From contig NZ_FOQT01000002.1 of the NCBI RefSeq assembly GCF_900113805.1, positions 620,001 to 684,000 of the forward strand: a stretch of 64,000 nucleotides of DNA. Reading direction: 5' to 3'. The notes beneath the pieces are model-generated. The model was not told the origin of the DNA and ran no database searches. It saw nothing but the letters and a program-made list of their open reading frames with translations. Below, piece by piece: positions 24,244 through 34,534 of this stretch. Position 1 is the first letter of the stretch; the number at the start of each line of letters is the position of its first letter. Both the position numbers and the translations under genes were made by a program. The stretch is from Halpernia frigidisoli. GTDB lineage: Bacteria > Bacteroidota > Bacteroidia > Flavobacteriales > Weeksellaceae.

Positions 24244-26361
24244 TTAACCTTTTGCTTTTGCAATTACATCTGTTGCAACGTTTGATGGTGCCGCTTCATA
24301 TTTTTCAAATTCCATGGAAGAAGTTGCTCTACCTGAGGAAAGTGTACGAAGTGAAGTTACATAACCAAACATTTCTGATAAAGGTACAAAAGCTTTAATG
24401 ATCTTCGCGTTATTTCTATCGTCCATACCGTTTACCGTGCCTCTTCTTCTGTTAAGGTCACCAACGATATCTCCCATATACTCTTCCGGAGTTACCACTT
24501 CAAGTTTCATAATTGGTTCCATAATTACTGGTTTAGCAGCGCGCCCAGCTTCACGGAAGCCCATCTTTGCAGCCAATTCAAAAGATAATGCATCAGAATC
24601 CACCGGGTGGAAAGAGCCATCTTTTAATACGATTTTAAAACCTTCTACTTCAAATCCTGCTAAAGGACCATTTTTCAAACATTCTTTAAATCCTTTTTCA
24701 ACTGCTGGTACAAATTCTTTTGGAATGTTACCACCTTTGATCTCATTTATGAATTCCAAACCTGGTTTGCCATCTGTAGCAGGACCAATTGTGAAAACAA
24801 TATCAGCAAATTTACCACGACCACCAGATTGTTTTTTGTAAACTTCTCTGTGATTAGCAGTTTGCGTAAGATTTTCTTTGTATTCAACTTGTGGTTCACC
24901 TTGGTTTACCTCCACTTTAAATTCTCTTCTCATACGGTCAACAAGAATATCTAGGTGAAGTTCACCCATTCCTGAAATGATAGTTTGACCAGAAGCCTCG
25001 TCAGTTTTAACCTGGAAAGTTGGATCTTCTTCAGCCAATTTAGCCAAAGCATTCCCCATTTTATCTTGATCTGCTTTAGTTTTAGGCTCAACCGCGATAC
25101 CAATTACTGGATCTGGGAAAACCATAGATTCTAAAACGATAGGATTTTTCTCATCACATAAAGTATCACCAGTTTTAATTGATTTAAAACCAACTGCTGC
25201 ACCAATATCTCCTGCTTCAATATAATCTACAGGATTTTGTTTGTTAGCGTGCATCTGATAGATACGAGAGATTCTTTCCTTGTTACCAGATCTTGTGTTT
25301 AAAACATAAGAACCTGCATCAAGTCTTCCAGAGTATGCTCTAAAGAATGCCAATCTCCCTACGAAAGGATCGGTAGCAATTTTAAAAGCCAATGCTGCGA
25401 AAGGTTCTGTAACGCTTGGTTTTCTCGTAACTTCTTGTTCGGTATCAGGATTAGTTCCTACGATATCATCTTTATCCATTGGAGAAGGAAGATATTTACA
25501 AACTGCATCCAACATGAACTGAACACCTTTGTTTTTGAAAGAAGAACCACAAGTCATCGGGATAATTGATAAATCAATCGTCGCTTTTCTTAAGGCTTCA
25601 TTAATTTCGTCTTCTGAGATTGAATCTGGATCTTCGAAGAATTTCTCCATCAAAGTATCATCGTAATCTGCAACAGCCTCAACTAATTTTTCTCTGTATT
25701 CAAGAACTTCTGCTTTCATGTCTTCAGGAATTGGCACTACTTCATAAGTTGCTCCTTGTCCTGCTTCATCCCAAACGATCGCTCTGTTTTTGATAAGATC
25801 TACAACACCTTTAAATGTTTCTTCAGCACCAATTGGTAAAACGATAGGAACTGCATTAGAACCTAACATTTTTTTAACCTGATTTACAACCATTAAAAAG
25901 TCTGCACCCTGACGGTCCATTTTATTTACAAAACCTAGTCTTGCAACGTTGTAATTATCAGCTAATCTCCAGTTGGTTTCAGATTGCGGCTCAACACCAT
26001 CAACTGCTGAAAATAAAAATACCAAACCGTCTAAAACTCTTAAAGATCTGTTAACCTCAACCGTAAAATCTACGTGTCCAGGTGTATCAATAATGTTAAA
26101 GTGATAAGGCATTGTCTCAGGTAAAACCTTACCTTGAGTTGTAGGGAAATTCCAGGAACAAGTTGTTGCAGCAGAAGTAATTGTAATACCTCTTTCTGCT
26201 TCCTGCTCCATCCAGTCCATTGTAGAAGCACCATCATGCACTTCTCCAATTTTATGATTTACACCTGTGTAAAATAAAATTCTTTCAGTAGTAGTGGTTT
26301 TACCGGCATCAATATGCGCAGCAATACCAATATTACGTGTGTATTGTAGGTCTCTACTCAT
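24244..26361 (-). CDS. fusA: Elongation factor G
   Basis: Translocation GTPase. It has 705 residues. G1 motif [15 protein letters not shown] near residue 16, switch regions ([12 protein letters not shown]), G3 DTPGHVDF, and G4 [10 protein letters not shown], followed by domains II-V. Length is normal. Gaps are 4 bases to rpsG and 18 to rpsJ. The tuf gene is not next to it, as is common in Bacteroidota. Confidence 0.98.
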   Translation of the reverse strand: MSRDLQYTRNIGIAAHIDAGKTTTTERILFYTGVNHKIGEVHDGASTMDWMEQEAERGITITSAATTCSWNFPTTQGKVLPETMPYHFNIIDTPGHVDFTVEVNRSLRVLDGLVFLFSAVDGVEPQSETNWRLADNYNVARLGFVNKMDRQGADFLMVVNQVKKMLGSNAVPIVLPIGAEETFKGVVDLIKNRAIVWDEAGQGATYEVVPIPEDMKAEVLEYREKLVEAVADYDDTLMEKFFEDPDSISEDEINEALRKATIDLSIIPMTCGSSFKNKGVQFMLDAVCKYLPSPMDKDDIVGTNPDTEQEVTRKPSVTEPFAALAFKIATDPFVGRLAFFRAYSGRLDAGSYVLNTRSGNKERISRIYQMHANKQNPVDYIEAGDIGAAVGFKSIKTGDTLCDEKNPIVLESMVFPDPVIGIAVEPKTKADQDKMGNALAKLAEEDPTFQVKTDEASGQTIISGMGELHLDILVDRMRREFKVEVNQGEPQVEYKENLTQTANHREVYKKQSGGRGKFADIVFTIGPATDGKPGLEFINEIKGGNIPKEFVPAVEKGFKECLKNGPLAGFEVEGFKIVLKDGSFHPVDSDALSFELAAKMGFREAGRAAKPVIMEPIMKLEVVTPEEYMGDIVGDLNRRRGTVNGMDDRNNAKIIKAFVPLSEMFGYVTSLRTLSSGRATSSMEFEKYEAAPSNVATDVIAKAKG

Positions 26362-26365
26362 TTAA

Positions 26366-26842
26366 TTAAAATCTAAAGTGTGAAAATGCTTTGTTAGCTT
26401 CAGCCATTTTATGAGTGTCTGTTTTCTTTTTAACAGCTGCACCTTCTTCTTTTGCTGCCGCGATGATCTCTGCTGCTAATTTGTTAGCCATAGATTTATC
26501 ATTTCTTGCAGTAGAATATTTTATTAACCATTTCATCGCCATAGAAATTTTTCTATCAGCTCTAATAGGCATTGGAATCTGGAAGTTTGCTCCACCTACT
26601 CTTTTTGATCTTACCTCTACGTGAGGCATCACATTAGTAAGTGCGTCTTTCCAAATTTCTAAAGAAGTTTTTTCATTTTCTCCTTTTTTGCTTTCTACGA
26701 TTTCTAATGCATCGTAAAATATTTTAAATGCGATGGATTTTTTACCATCAAACATTAAATTGTTCACAAATCTAGTTACCAATTGATCATTAAATTTTGG
26801 ATCTGGTAACAACGGTCTTTTTTTCGCTTTTGTCTTTCTCAT
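26366..26842 (-). CDS. rpsG: 30S ribosomal protein S7
   Basis: Primary binder of the 16S 3' domain and, in E. coli, repressor of the str operon. The 158 residues include [20 protein letters not shown] at the N-terminus and the conserved [20 protein letters not shown]. It lies between rpsL (23-base gap) and fusA (4-base gap). Confidence 0.98.
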   Translation of the reverse strand: MRKTKAKKRPLLPDPKFNDQLVTRFVNNLMFDGKKSIAFKIFYDALEIVESKKGENEKTSLEIWKDALTNVMPHVEVRSKRVGGANFQIPMPIRADRKISMAMKWLIKYSTARNDKSMANKLAAEIIAAAKEEGAAVKKKTDTHKMAEANKAFSHFRF

Positions 26843-26865
26843 TGCTTCTGTACCTTATTTAATGA

Positions 26866-27279
26866 TTATTTTTTCTTGCCTTTTGCCGGTGCAGCTGCTG
26901 CAGCGCCTGGTTTAGGTCTTTTTGCTCCATACTTGGATCTTCTCTGTGTTCTTCCACTAACTCCTGCAGTGTCTAAAGCACCTCTCACGATGTGATATCT
27001 TACTCCCGGTAGGTCTTTCACCCTTCCGCCTCGTACCAATACTATCGAGTGCTCTTGGAGATTATGTCCTTCGCCCGGGATGTAGGCGTTAACTTCTTTC
27101 CCATTAGAAAGTCTTACACGCGCTACTTTACGTAGTGCAGAGTTAGGTTTCTTAGGAGTTGTGGTGTATACTCTCGTACAAACACCGCGTTTTTGTGGAC
27201 AAGAATCCAAAGCAGCCGATTTGCTCTTCTTGGCAAGTGTGGCTCTTCCTTTTCTTACTAATTGTTGAATAGTAGGCAT
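26866..27279 (-). CDS. rpsL: 30S ribosomal protein S12
   Basis: Decoding-centre protein. The 137 residues include [20 protein letters not shown] and [17 protein letters not shown]. The lysines that mutate in streptomycin resistance (in TPKKPNS and GRVKDLP) are wild type. The C-terminus has an Ala/Lys/Gly-rich tail of about 15 residues. It is the first gene of the str operon behind a consensus promoter. Confidence 0.98.
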   Translation of the reverse strand: MPTIQQLVRKGRATLAKKSKSAALDSCPQKRGVCTRVYTTTPKKPNSALRKVARVRLSNGKEVNAYIPGEGHNLQEHSIVLVRGGRVKDLPGVRYHIVRGALDTAGVSGRTQRRSKYGAKRPKPGAAAAAPAKGKKK

Positions 27280-27312
27280 TTAATTGCTTTTTGTTTTAAA
27301 TAATTCAGGGTG

Positions 27313-27342
27313 CAAAAATAAGAAATTAATTTGATTGTACAA
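27313..27342 (-). promoter_or_regulatory. Promoter of the str operon (rpsL)
   Basis: On the minus strand TTG (27340-27342), 19 bases, then TATTTTTG (27313-27320), a full match to the Bacteroidota promoter pattern. It lies about 33 bases before the rpsL ATG and has the same spacing as the rplC promoter. Confidence 0.8.
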
Positions 27343-27480
27343 TAATAAGTGTAACTTTTTATAAATCAGTGTTAAAAAAAGTTTATACCTCAGTGAAATT
27401 AAATATATTTGACACTTGATAAAAAAAACAGTTTTCCGCTGGTTCTTTTTCATTTTTCTACAACCACTTATTACATTTCA

Positions 27481-29118
27481 TTGAAAATAACTTTACTTTT
27501 TATACTTTTTTCAACTTTTTTTCCTGCGCAGTACAGCATCACTTCTGCGGAAAGAAATGCCTTACTTTCAATTTATCAAAGTACTGATGGCAACAACTGG
27601 AGCCAAACCTGGGATTTAAATAAAGATCCGCAAAACTGGTACGGCATTAAAATTAAAAATCACGTCGTAACCGGGATTAGTTTACGTGGTAATTTTTTAA
27701 AAGGTAGTTTCCCTTCAAATCTCTCTGCGTTTTCAAGTTTACAGGTTTTGGATCTCAGCAATAACAATCTGTCGGGCGATGTTCCACTAAGTGTTGGAAC
27801 TTTAACAAATTTGGTTTCTTTAAGTTTTAATGATAATAAATTAACCGGCGATCCTTCTGCAGCTTTATCGTCACTTTCCAATTTAGCAGAATTTTCCATT
27901 GGTCATAATTTATTTAATATCGCTGATCTTGATATTTTAATTCAGAATTTTTCACAGCTAAAAGTTTTAAATATTGCAGGACTTAATCTGAATGCAGTTC
28001 CGCCGAAAATTGCAACACTTACAAAATTAGAAAGTTTAGATCTCAGCGATAACCAACTAAAAACAGGATTTGATAATCTTTCATCTTTAATAAATTTAAA
28101 AGAATTCAATTTAGCAGGAAATCAACTTTCGAAATTGCCGACACAACTCGGAACTCTAACGAAATTGACGACTTTAGATCTTAGCCGAAATCTTTTAGCC
28201 ACAAATTTTGAATCACCTTTAAGTAATTTAAAAAATCTCGAATGGCTTTCCCTCGAAAATAATTTACTGGAAAATTTACCGTCAAATATTGGCACTTTAA
28301 CCAATCTTGTTCATTTAAATTTAGGTAGAAATTTACTTGCAGGTAATTTTTCGGCACTTTTAAGTCTAAAAAATCTGGAGCAACTTTATTTAAATCATAA
28401 TATATTAAAGGATAGTTTTCCCACAGATCTTTTACAACTGTCAACACTTCAAATGTTATCTTTAACGGGAAATCAACTTTCGGGCACCATTCCGGCTAAA
28501 ATTCCGGCGCTTACTTTTATTGATGACAACCGATTTTCCTTGTCTGATATTAAAACTTTTTTAGATAAAAAATCAAAATTAACGGATTTCACTTATTCTC
28601 CTCAAAGATATGACGACCCACTTTCTGTTCCGGCAGCTTTTGAAGAAAATGTCGTTTTAAAACAATCACTTTCAGGAGACGATTATCAGTTTTCCTGGTT
28701 TAAAAATTTGGAGGACAGACAGTCGTCAACATCAGAGAATTTTTATATTAATGGCATTAAACAAGACGATTACACAAATTATACTTGTGAAGCTTATTTT
28801 GCAAAAAATTATACGGATTATTTTCTTGAAATATCTTTCTACCGCGAACCGGTAACTTTAGTTTCCACGTTGAGCACTTCTGAAATTGATAAAAATCTGA
28901 GTATTTATCCAAATCCTACTTCTGATCTGCTTTTTATCCGGGCAGTTAATGAAAAGGTGGAAAGTATTTCCATTTTCGATATGAGTGGCAAAATGATTTT
29001 TTCCGATTCAGGGCCATCTAAATTGCGCGTGAATGTTCATAATTTTCCAAGTGGCGCTTATGTCATTTTGCTAAAAATGCCGACTTCCACCAAAACTTTT
29101 AAATTTATTAAGAAGTAA
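27481..29118 (+). CDS. Secreted leucine-rich-repeat protein with T9SS sorting domain
   Basis: The frame opens at TTG 27409, but a TATATTTG -7 box at 27404-27411 overlaps that codon. The in-frame TTG at 27481 yields a good signal peptide (MKITLLFILFSTFFPAQ), so 545 residues are preferred. An N-terminal ALLSIYQSTDGNNWSQTW block is followed by about a dozen leucine-rich repeats (LTNLVSLSFNDNKLTG and others). Then come an Ig-like segment and a type A T9SS C-terminal domain (SIYPNPTSDLLFIRAVNEKV, ending KTFKFIKK). It is likely exported to the cell surface; the ligand is unknown. Confidence 0.85.
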   Translation: MKITLLFILFSTFFPAQYSITSAERNALLSIYQSTDGNNWSQTWDLNKDPQNWYGIKIKNHVVTGISLRGNFLKGSFPSNLSAFSSLQVLDLSNNNLSGDVPLSVGTLTNLVSLSFNDNKLTGDPSAALSSLSNLAEFSIGHNLFNIADLDILIQNFSQLKVLNIAGLNLNAVPPKIATLTKLESLDLSDNQLKTGFDNLSSLINLKEFNLAGNQLSKLPTQLGTLTKLTTLDLSRNLLATNFESPLSNLKNLEWLSLENNLLENLPSNIGTLTNLVHLNLGRNLLAGNFSALLSLKNLEQLYLNHNILKDSFPTDLLQLSTLQMLSLTGNQLSGTIPAKIPALTFIDDNRFSLSDIKTFLDKKSKLTDFTYSPQRYDDPLSVPAAFEENVVLKQSLSGDDYQFSWFKNLEDRQSSTSENFYINGIKQDDYTNYTCEAYFAKNYTDYFLEISFYREPVTLVSTLSTSEIDKNLSIYPNPTSDLLFIRAVNEKVESISIFDMSGKMIFSDSGPSKLRVNVHNFPSGAYVILLKMPTSTKTFKFIKK

Positions 29119-29156
29119 TTTCATACGATTTTTGCACTTAATTAGAAGAAATCTTT

Positions 29157-29231
29157 GCAGCCCGACTTAAGTGGAACTCCTTTTTTTGCATTTGAAAAAA
29201 AGAGTGGGAACGGAAGGCGGAATTGCTGCCC
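29157..29231 (+). repeat. Dispersed intergenic repeat, copy 2
   Basis: Starts GCAGCCCGACTTAAGTGGAA and ends GGAAGGCGGAATTGCTGCC. A T-rich/A-rich palindromic centre (TTTTTTTGCA, TTTGAAAAAAA) lies between. The ends GCAGC and GCTGC are complementary. The copy at 32137 is nearly the same in the opposite orientation. Confidence 0.85.
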
Positions 29232-29297
29232 AAAAAAAAGCAATAAGTTTTTAATTAAAATTGGAATTTTCTTATCTTTCGTTAAAATTTATCCTAA

Positions 29298-30476
29298 ATG
29301 CCTTTAGTTAAACTTAATTCTATTCTTGACAACGATTTCTATAAAATTACCATGCAAAATGCCGTGGTGAAATTATTCCCGAGCCAAATCGTAAAGTACA
29401 AATTCATTAACCGCGGTCAACACACGTTTCCTGAAAATTTTGGGGAAGAATTGCGAAATTCGGTCAATTCAATGGCAGAATTACAATTGACGAAAGAGGA
29501 AAAGAAATTCATGGCGAAAACTTGTCCTTACATTGATTTGCCTTATTTAGATTTTCTGGAAGGTTACAGATATGATCCATCAGAAGTTCACATTTCACAA
29601 AATGGAAATGATTTGGAAGTTACTGTTGAAGGACTTTGGTACCGCACTATTTTGTGGGAAGTTCCTTTACTTTCTTTAATAAGCGAATTGCATTATATAA
29701 TGGAAAATCTGGAGAGAAATTCTAATGAAACGGTTTTAGAAAATACGTTAGATAAAGCAAGACATCTAAAATATTTGGGCGTTACTTTTGCTGAATTTGG
29801 TACGCGCAGAAGACATTCTTATAAAGTGCAGCGCTTGGTTTTAGATGCATTGAGCCGTGATCGAACTTCCACGTTTATCGGAACCTCAAATGTACATATG
29901 GCGATGCTGTACCAGACAAAACCTATTGGAACGCACGCGCACGAATGGTTTATGTTTCACGCCGCAGAATATGGTTTTAAAATGGCCAATAAAATCGCGC
30001 TCGAACATTGGGTAGATATCTATCGCGGCGATCTGGGAGTTGCTCTTTCAGACACTTTTACGACGGAAGTTTTCTTTAAACAGTTTGATAAAAAATTCAC
30101 CAAGTTATTTGACGGTGTTCGTCACGACAGCGGAGATCCGATTGAATTTGCGCAAAAAACTATTAAACATTATGAGGAAAACGGCATCAATCCATTATAC
30201 AAATACATTATTTTTTCAGATGGTTTAAATCTCGAAAAAGTAGATGAAATCACCAAAGCATGTCGCGGAAAAATCGGTATTTCTTTTGGAATTGGCACAA
30301 ATCTTACCAACGATGTCGGCTTAAAACCAATGAATATCGTGATGAAATTAATTGGCGTTCAAGCACCAAATAAAGACTGGATCGCGACCGTAAAATTGTC
30401 CGACGAAAAAGGAAAATACACCGGCGATCCTAAAATGATAGAATTAGCAAAAGAATTTTTGAGAATCAAGGATTAA
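29298..30476 (+). CDS. pncB: Nicotinate phosphoribosyltransferase
   Basis: Converts nicotinate, PRPP and ATP to nicotinate mononucleotide in NAD salvage (Preiss-Handler route). The 392 residues fit the E. coli-type family. Visible motifs are NDFYKITMQNAV near the start, FAEFGTRRRHSYKVQ, FIGTSNVHMAM, GTHAHEWFMFHAAEYG with the catalytic-region histidines, and FDGVRHDSGDP. It stands alone and is convergent with rpoN. An inverted pair of dispersed repeats brackets pncB and rpoN. Confidence 0.95.
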   Translation: MPLVKLNSILDNDFYKITMQNAVVKLFPSQIVKYKFINRGQHTFPENFGEELRNSVNSMAELQLTKEEKKFMAKTCPYIDLPYLDFLEGYRYDPSEVHISQNGNDLEVTVEGLWYRTILWEVPLLSLISELHYIMENLERNSNETVLENTLDKARHLKYLGVTFAEFGTRRRHSYKVQRLVLDALSRDRTSTFIGTSNVHMAMLYQTKPIGTHAHEWFMFHAAEYGFKMANKIALEHWVDIYRGDLGVALSDTFTTEVFFKQFDKKFTKLFDGVRHDSGDPIEFAQKTIKHYEENGINPLYKYIIFSDGLNLEKVDEITKACRGKIGISFGIGTNLTNDVGLKPMNIVMKLIGVQAPNKDWIATVKLSDEKGKYTGDPKMIELAKEFLRIKD

Positions 30477-30570
30477 ATTTAGGTCGTTGCTTTAAGGTTT
30501 TAGGTGGTACGAATTAGCAATAAACTAAATATTCCCAATGCCTACGACCAAAAAACTACAACCTAATATT

Positions 30571-32049
30571 CTAAAGCAATTCCTTTCTCAATCTCGCAAC
30601 AGGAATATTAAGCTGTTCGCGGTATTTTGCGATCGTTCTTCTTGCGATATTGTAACCTTTTTCCTTTAAAAGTTTAACCAAAGCATCGTCAGTATGAGGT
30701 TTTCTTTTACTCTCCTTTTCGATAATATCCATCAAATGCGTTTTAATTTCTTTTGTAGAAACTTCTTCACCATCATCGTTAGTCAAACTATCCGAAAACA
30801 AGTTTTTAAGATATAAAATTCCGTTCGGCGTATCAGCGTACTTACTTTTTACAACACGGGAAATTGTCGAAATATCAAAACCAGTTATGTCAGCAACATC
30901 TTTTAAAATCATAGGTTTTAATGATTTATCATCACCTGTTAAAAAATAATTTTTCTGTAAACTAATAATAGCATTAATAGTTTGCAACAAAGTATTCTGG
31001 CGTTGGTTGATCGCATCAATATACCATTTCGCAGCATCTAATTTTTGCTTGATAAAAAGTGCTGCCTGCTTATGTTCTTTAGATTTTTTATCGTGAGAAT
31101 AAGTACTTAAAATATCTTTATATTCACTTGAAACCCTTAAACTTGGCGCGTTTTTACTGTTTAACGTTGCCAAAACTTCTGCCCCATTTTTTCCTTTTTC
31201 AATAATTTGAATTAAAAAATCCGGAATAATTTCCTGGTTAATGGTGATGGTTTGCGTATCGAAATTTCCACCAACACGTGGTGAAAGTTTTGAAATCTCA
31301 TCCAACGCATCTTTTAAATCATCTTCTTCAATGTCATATTTCTGCACTATTTTTTGGTAGTGTTTATTGGTTAAAGCATCAAATTGATTTCTCAAAATAC
31401 TTGCCGCCAAAAAAACTGCTTTATCAGTTGTTACTCTTTTTTCAATCTGCAAAAGCAAACACTCTTGAAGATTTCTTGCGCCAACTCCTGGCGGATCCAA
31501 TTTCTGAACGTAATTTTCTAAAATTCCCGTTACTTTTTCAATTGTTGTATAAAGACCTCTTGCGAAGGCAAGATCATCAACAAGTGCTTTTATCTCACGT
31601 CGTAAATAGCCGTCGTTATCAAGATTTCCAATAATATATTCAGCGATTTGAAGATCATCTTCATCAATCGCGCTTAACCTGATCTGCTCTAAAAGATAAT
31701 CATAAAGAGATTGACTTTCGGTTAAAAGTGCCTGACTGTCGAATTCCTCGTCATCCGCAGAATAATTATTTGCACTGGTTTTATAGGCCGGTTCATCGTC
31801 AAAAATATAGTCATTGACGTCAAAATCCGTATCAATACTTTCGCTGCCTTCGTCGTTATAATCTTCGGAGTTGTCTTCGTATTCCTCCTTATTTTCTTCT
31901 TTGGCTTTCTCCAAAGCGGGATTTTCCTCCAGTTCACGCTCCAGTTCTTCTTCAAACTCTAATGTATGAAGCTGAATCAATTTCATCAACTGAATTTGTT
32001 GTGGCGCTAATTTCTGCCCTAATTTTAATTGAAAACCTTGTTTTAACAT
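30571..32049 (-). CDS. rpoN: RNA polymerase sigma-54 factor
   Basis: Alternative sigma factor that needs AAA+ activators. It has 492 residues. The Gln/Leu-rich N-terminal region I reads LGQKLAPQQIQLMKLIQLHT, followed by an acidic region II (residues about 40-100), then the core-binding domain. The C-terminal RpoN box reads ARRTIAKYRE, close to the consensus ARRTVAKYRE. It implies -24/-12 promoters elsewhere in the genome. No obvious activator gene is adjacent. Confidence 0.97.
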   Translation of the reverse strand: MLKQGFQLKLGQKLAPQQIQLMKLIQLHTLEFEEELERELEENPALEKAKEENKEEYEDNSEDYNDEGSESIDTDFDVNDYIFDDEPAYKTSANNYSADDEEFDSQALLTESQSLYDYLLEQIRLSAIDEDDLQIAEYIIGNLDNDGYLRREIKALVDDLAFARGLYTTIEKVTGILENYVQKLDPPGVGARNLQECLLLQIEKRVTTDKAVFLAASILRNQFDALTNKHYQKIVQKYDIEEDDLKDALDEISKLSPRVGGNFDTQTITINQEIIPDFLIQIIEKGKNGAEVLATLNSKNAPSLRVSSEYKDILSTYSHDKKSKEHKQAALFIKQKLDAAKWYIDAINQRQNTLLQTINAIISLQKNYFLTGDDKSLKPMILKDVADITGFDISTISRVVKSKYADTPNGILYLKNLFSDSLTNDDGEEVSTKEIKTHLMDIIEKESKRKPHTDDALVKLLKEKGYNIARRTIAKYREQLNIPVARLRKELL

Positions 32050-32353
32050 ATATGCTTCTTCACTTTTGAAGTGATTTTTTTTATTATTTTGGCAAACATT
32101 TGATTACATCGAATGTTTACTTTAAATTATATTTTTGGCAGACATTTCCGCCTTCCGTTCCCAATCTTTTTTTTCAAATGCAAAAAAAAGGATTTCCACT
32201 CAAGTCGGGCTGCAATTTATTTAAAGTTTCAATACTTTTTTATTAAAGTTAAAAAATCTTGTTTTCGTGGCTTAAAATTTTATTTCAAATAATTCTTTGT
32301 GCCTCTTTGTTATTTAAATAAAAAAACTTTGTGACTTTGTGGTTAAATTAAAA
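32050..32353. other. 304-base gap with a dispersed repeat and AT-rich filler
   Basis: Between rpoN and asnS. It contains repeat copy 3 (32137-32213) and, nearer asnS, a CTTTGTGACTTTGTGGTTAAA stretch. The latter resembles CTGCGACTTTGCGGTAAAA at about 45442, downstream of another minus-strand gene. No open frame or RNA gene is recognised. Confidence 0.7.
32137..32213 (-). repeat. Dispersed intergenic repeat, copy 3 (inverted relative to copy 2)
   Basis: Read on the minus strand it starts GCAGCCCGACTTGAGTGGAA and ends GGAAGGCGGAAATGTCTGCC, differing from copy 2 at only a few positions. Together the two bracket pncB and rpoN as an inverted pair about 3 kb apart. Confidence 0.85.
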
Positions 32354-33802
32354 CTAAAATTCCGCATTTTTCGGAGTTCTTGGGAAAGGAATTACATCTC
32401 GAATATTCGACATTCCTGTCACAAAAAGCACCAGCCTTTCCAAACCTAAACCAAAACCTGCGTGCGGCACAGATCCAAATTTTCGCGTATCCAAATACCA
32501 CCAAAGTTCTTTTTCATCGACGTGCATTTCCTGCATTCTGGTTTTTAAAAGTTCATAACGTTCTTCCCGCTGAGATCCGCCAATAATTTCACCAATTCCC
32601 GGGAATAAAACATCCATCGCTGCAACAGTTTTTCCATCTTCATTTTGGCGCATATAAAACGCTTTAATATCTTTCGGATAATCAAACAAAACAACCGGAC
32701 TTTCAAAATGTTTCTCCACTAAATAACGTTCGTGTTCGGATTGCAAATCCGTTCCCCAATTCTCGATCGGAAATTGAAATTTACCCTTTTTATTTTCTTT
32801 TGAGTTTAATAAGATCTCAATTGCTTCTGTATAACTTACACGTTTGAAACGCTTTTCAATAACATTTTCCAATTTTTCTATTAAACCTTCTTTTGCTCTG
32901 TCTTTTTCTGGTTTTGTTTTTTGTTCCTCTGCAAATCTATTATCTAAAAATGCTAAATCATCTTTGCAGTTTTCTAAAACATATTTAATTACATATTTTA
33001 AAAAATCTTCTGCCAAATCAATATTGTCTTCCAAATCATTGAAAGCAACTTCTGGTTCCACCATCCAAAATTCTGCTAAATGACGTGTGGTATTAGAATT
33101 TTCTGCTCTAAATGTTGGTCCGAAAGTATAAATCCTTCCCAATCCCATCGCTGCAGTTTCACCTTCCAATTGTCCGGAAACCGTCAGATTTGTTTTTCTA
33201 CCAAAGAAATCCTGCTCGTAATCAATTTCTCCTTCTTCATTTTTTGGTAAATTATTTAAATCAAAATTAGTAACTCCAAACATTTCGCCAGCGCCTTCTG
33301 CATCTGCTCCCGTAATAACCGGCGTATTTAAATAAAAGAATTCATTTTGATTAAAATATTGATGTATCGCAAAACTCACGGCATGGCGAATTCTAAAAAC
33401 GCTTCCAAAAAGATTAGTTCTAAAACGCAAATGCGCCTGCTCACGAAGTTTTTCTAAACTGTGTTTTTTAGGTTGAAGAATCGTAGTTTGCATTTCTTCA
33501 AAAAAGTTATCACCTAAAATTTCTATTTTTTTGGCTAAAACTTCGATGCTTTGCCCAGAACCTTGACTTTCAACCAATTCTCCGGTAATTTTAAGAGAAC
33601 TTGCTGTATGAATATTTTTAATTAATTCTTCGCTGAAATCTTCAAAATTAACAACGATCTGTAAGTTATTAATTGTAGAACCATCATTCAATGCGATGAA
33701 ACGATTTGAGCGAAATGCCCGAACCCAGCCTTGAACGGTGATATCGTGGTGAATTAATTTTTTATAATCTCCGAGAAGTTTTTTTATCGTTGTCTTTTCC
33801 AT
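32354..33802 (-). CDS. asnS: Asparagine--tRNA ligase
   Basis: Class II synthetase charging tRNA-Asn. It has 482 residues. An N-terminal OB-fold anticodon-binding domain ([20 protein letters not shown]) is followed by the class II core, with motif 2 [20 protein letters not shown] and motif 3 [20 protein letters not shown]. The ending [15 protein letters not shown] is typical. TATATTTG (minus strand, 33861-33868) upstream is a -7 candidate without a clear -33. Confidence 0.97.
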   Translation of the reverse strand: MEKTTIKKLLGDYKKLIHHDITVQGWVRAFRSNRFIALNDGSTINNLQIVVNFEDFSEELIKNIHTASSLKITGELVESQGSGQSIEVLAKKIEILGDNFFEEMQTTILQPKKHSLEKLREQAHLRFRTNLFGSVFRIRHAVSFAIHQYFNQNEFFYLNTPVITGADAEGAGEMFGVTNFDLNNLPKNEEGEIDYEQDFFGRKTNLTVSGQLEGETAAMGLGRIYTFGPTFRAENSNTTRHLAEFWMVEPEVAFNDLEDNIDLAEDFLKYVIKYVLENCKDDLAFLDNRFAEEQKTKPEKDRAKEGLIEKLENVIEKRFKRVSYTEAIEILLNSKENKKGKFQFPIENWGTDLQSEHERYLVEKHFESPVVLFDYPKDIKAFYMRQNEDGKTVAAMDVLFPGIGEIIGGSQREERYELLKTRMQEMHVDEKELWWYLDTRKFGSVPHAGFGLGLERLVLFVTGMSNIRDVIPFPRTPKNAEF

Positions 33803-33977
33803 GTAGTTTTTAAAATATTTGCTTTGTAAATATCTATTTCTAAATATCTAAAAAGGTTCACAAATATAATAAAAAATGGCGTAATTATTGATGAAGGGGA
33901 AAATTTTTGATGGTAAAAAATAAGGTTTAAAAAAGAAATTTTAAACTTTTGTAAGTATGATTATTAACGAATTGTTT

Positions 33978-34523
33978 CTACTCGTCTTTTTTAGAATTAA
34001 TTAAATACACATCCAAAAGTCCTTCTGGAACCTGCATTTTAATAGTTTTTTCTTCACGACTCACTTCTAAAACCCAATCTTTAATTACTGGAATTATGAC
34101 TTCTTTGCCATTAAGATTTAGGATAAAATAATGTTGCGCGATATAATCATTAATTTCTTTGATGATGCCACAAGATTTTCCGTCTTGATCCAGAATTTCA
34201 AAACCAATCACTTCATGGTAATAAAATTTGGTGCCGGAAAGTGGCGGCAAAGTTTCCATCGGAAGGAAAACGTTTCTGCCAATACTTTGATCAACCAAAG
34301 CCTCAGTAGAATTTTTAAAGGAAATATTGAGTGTATCCCGTTTCGAAAAACCCAATTTATTAATAAAAAAAGGAACCAATATTCCGTTTATTTCAACGAA
34401 TATTGATTCCAGGTTTTTATAAAATTCCGGTTGGTCAGTATCCATTTTCAGGATGACATTTCCAGCCAGACCATGTCTGCGAGTAATTTTGCCTAAAAAA
34501 TAGCAATCTTCTTTTCGCATCAT
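33978..34523 (-). CDS. rimM: 16S rRNA processing protein RimM
   Basis: 30S maturation factor that binds S19. The 181 residues show the RimM N-terminal beta-barrel (CYFLGKITRRHGLAGNVILK) and a C-terminal PRC-barrel region (YYHEVIGFEILDQDGKSCGI, IPVIKDWVLEVSREEKTIKM). The frame begins with MM, so either ATG could serve. It follows rpsP by 11 bases, the common rpsP-rimM pairing. Confidence 0.93.
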   Translation of the reverse strand: MMRKEDCYFLGKITRRHGLAGNVILKMDTDQPEFYKNLESIFVEINGILVPFFINKLGFSKRDTLNISFKNSTEALVDQSIGRNVFLPMETLPPLSGTKFYYHEVIGFEILDQDGKSCGIIKEINDYIAQHYFILNLNGKEVIIPVIKDWVLEVSREEKTIKMQVPEGLLDVYLINSKKDE

Positions 34524-34534
34524 GGTTTTTTTAT

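Noticed and set aside
27409-27480. TTG start of the LRR protein at 27409
   Set aside because: The codon overlaps a -7 promoter box. The in-frame TTG at 27481 gives a clean signal peptide.
30477-30570. Possible large hairpin between pncB and rpoN
   Set aside because: GGTCGT and ACGACC are complementary but far apart and poorly flanked. No clear terminator could be drawn.
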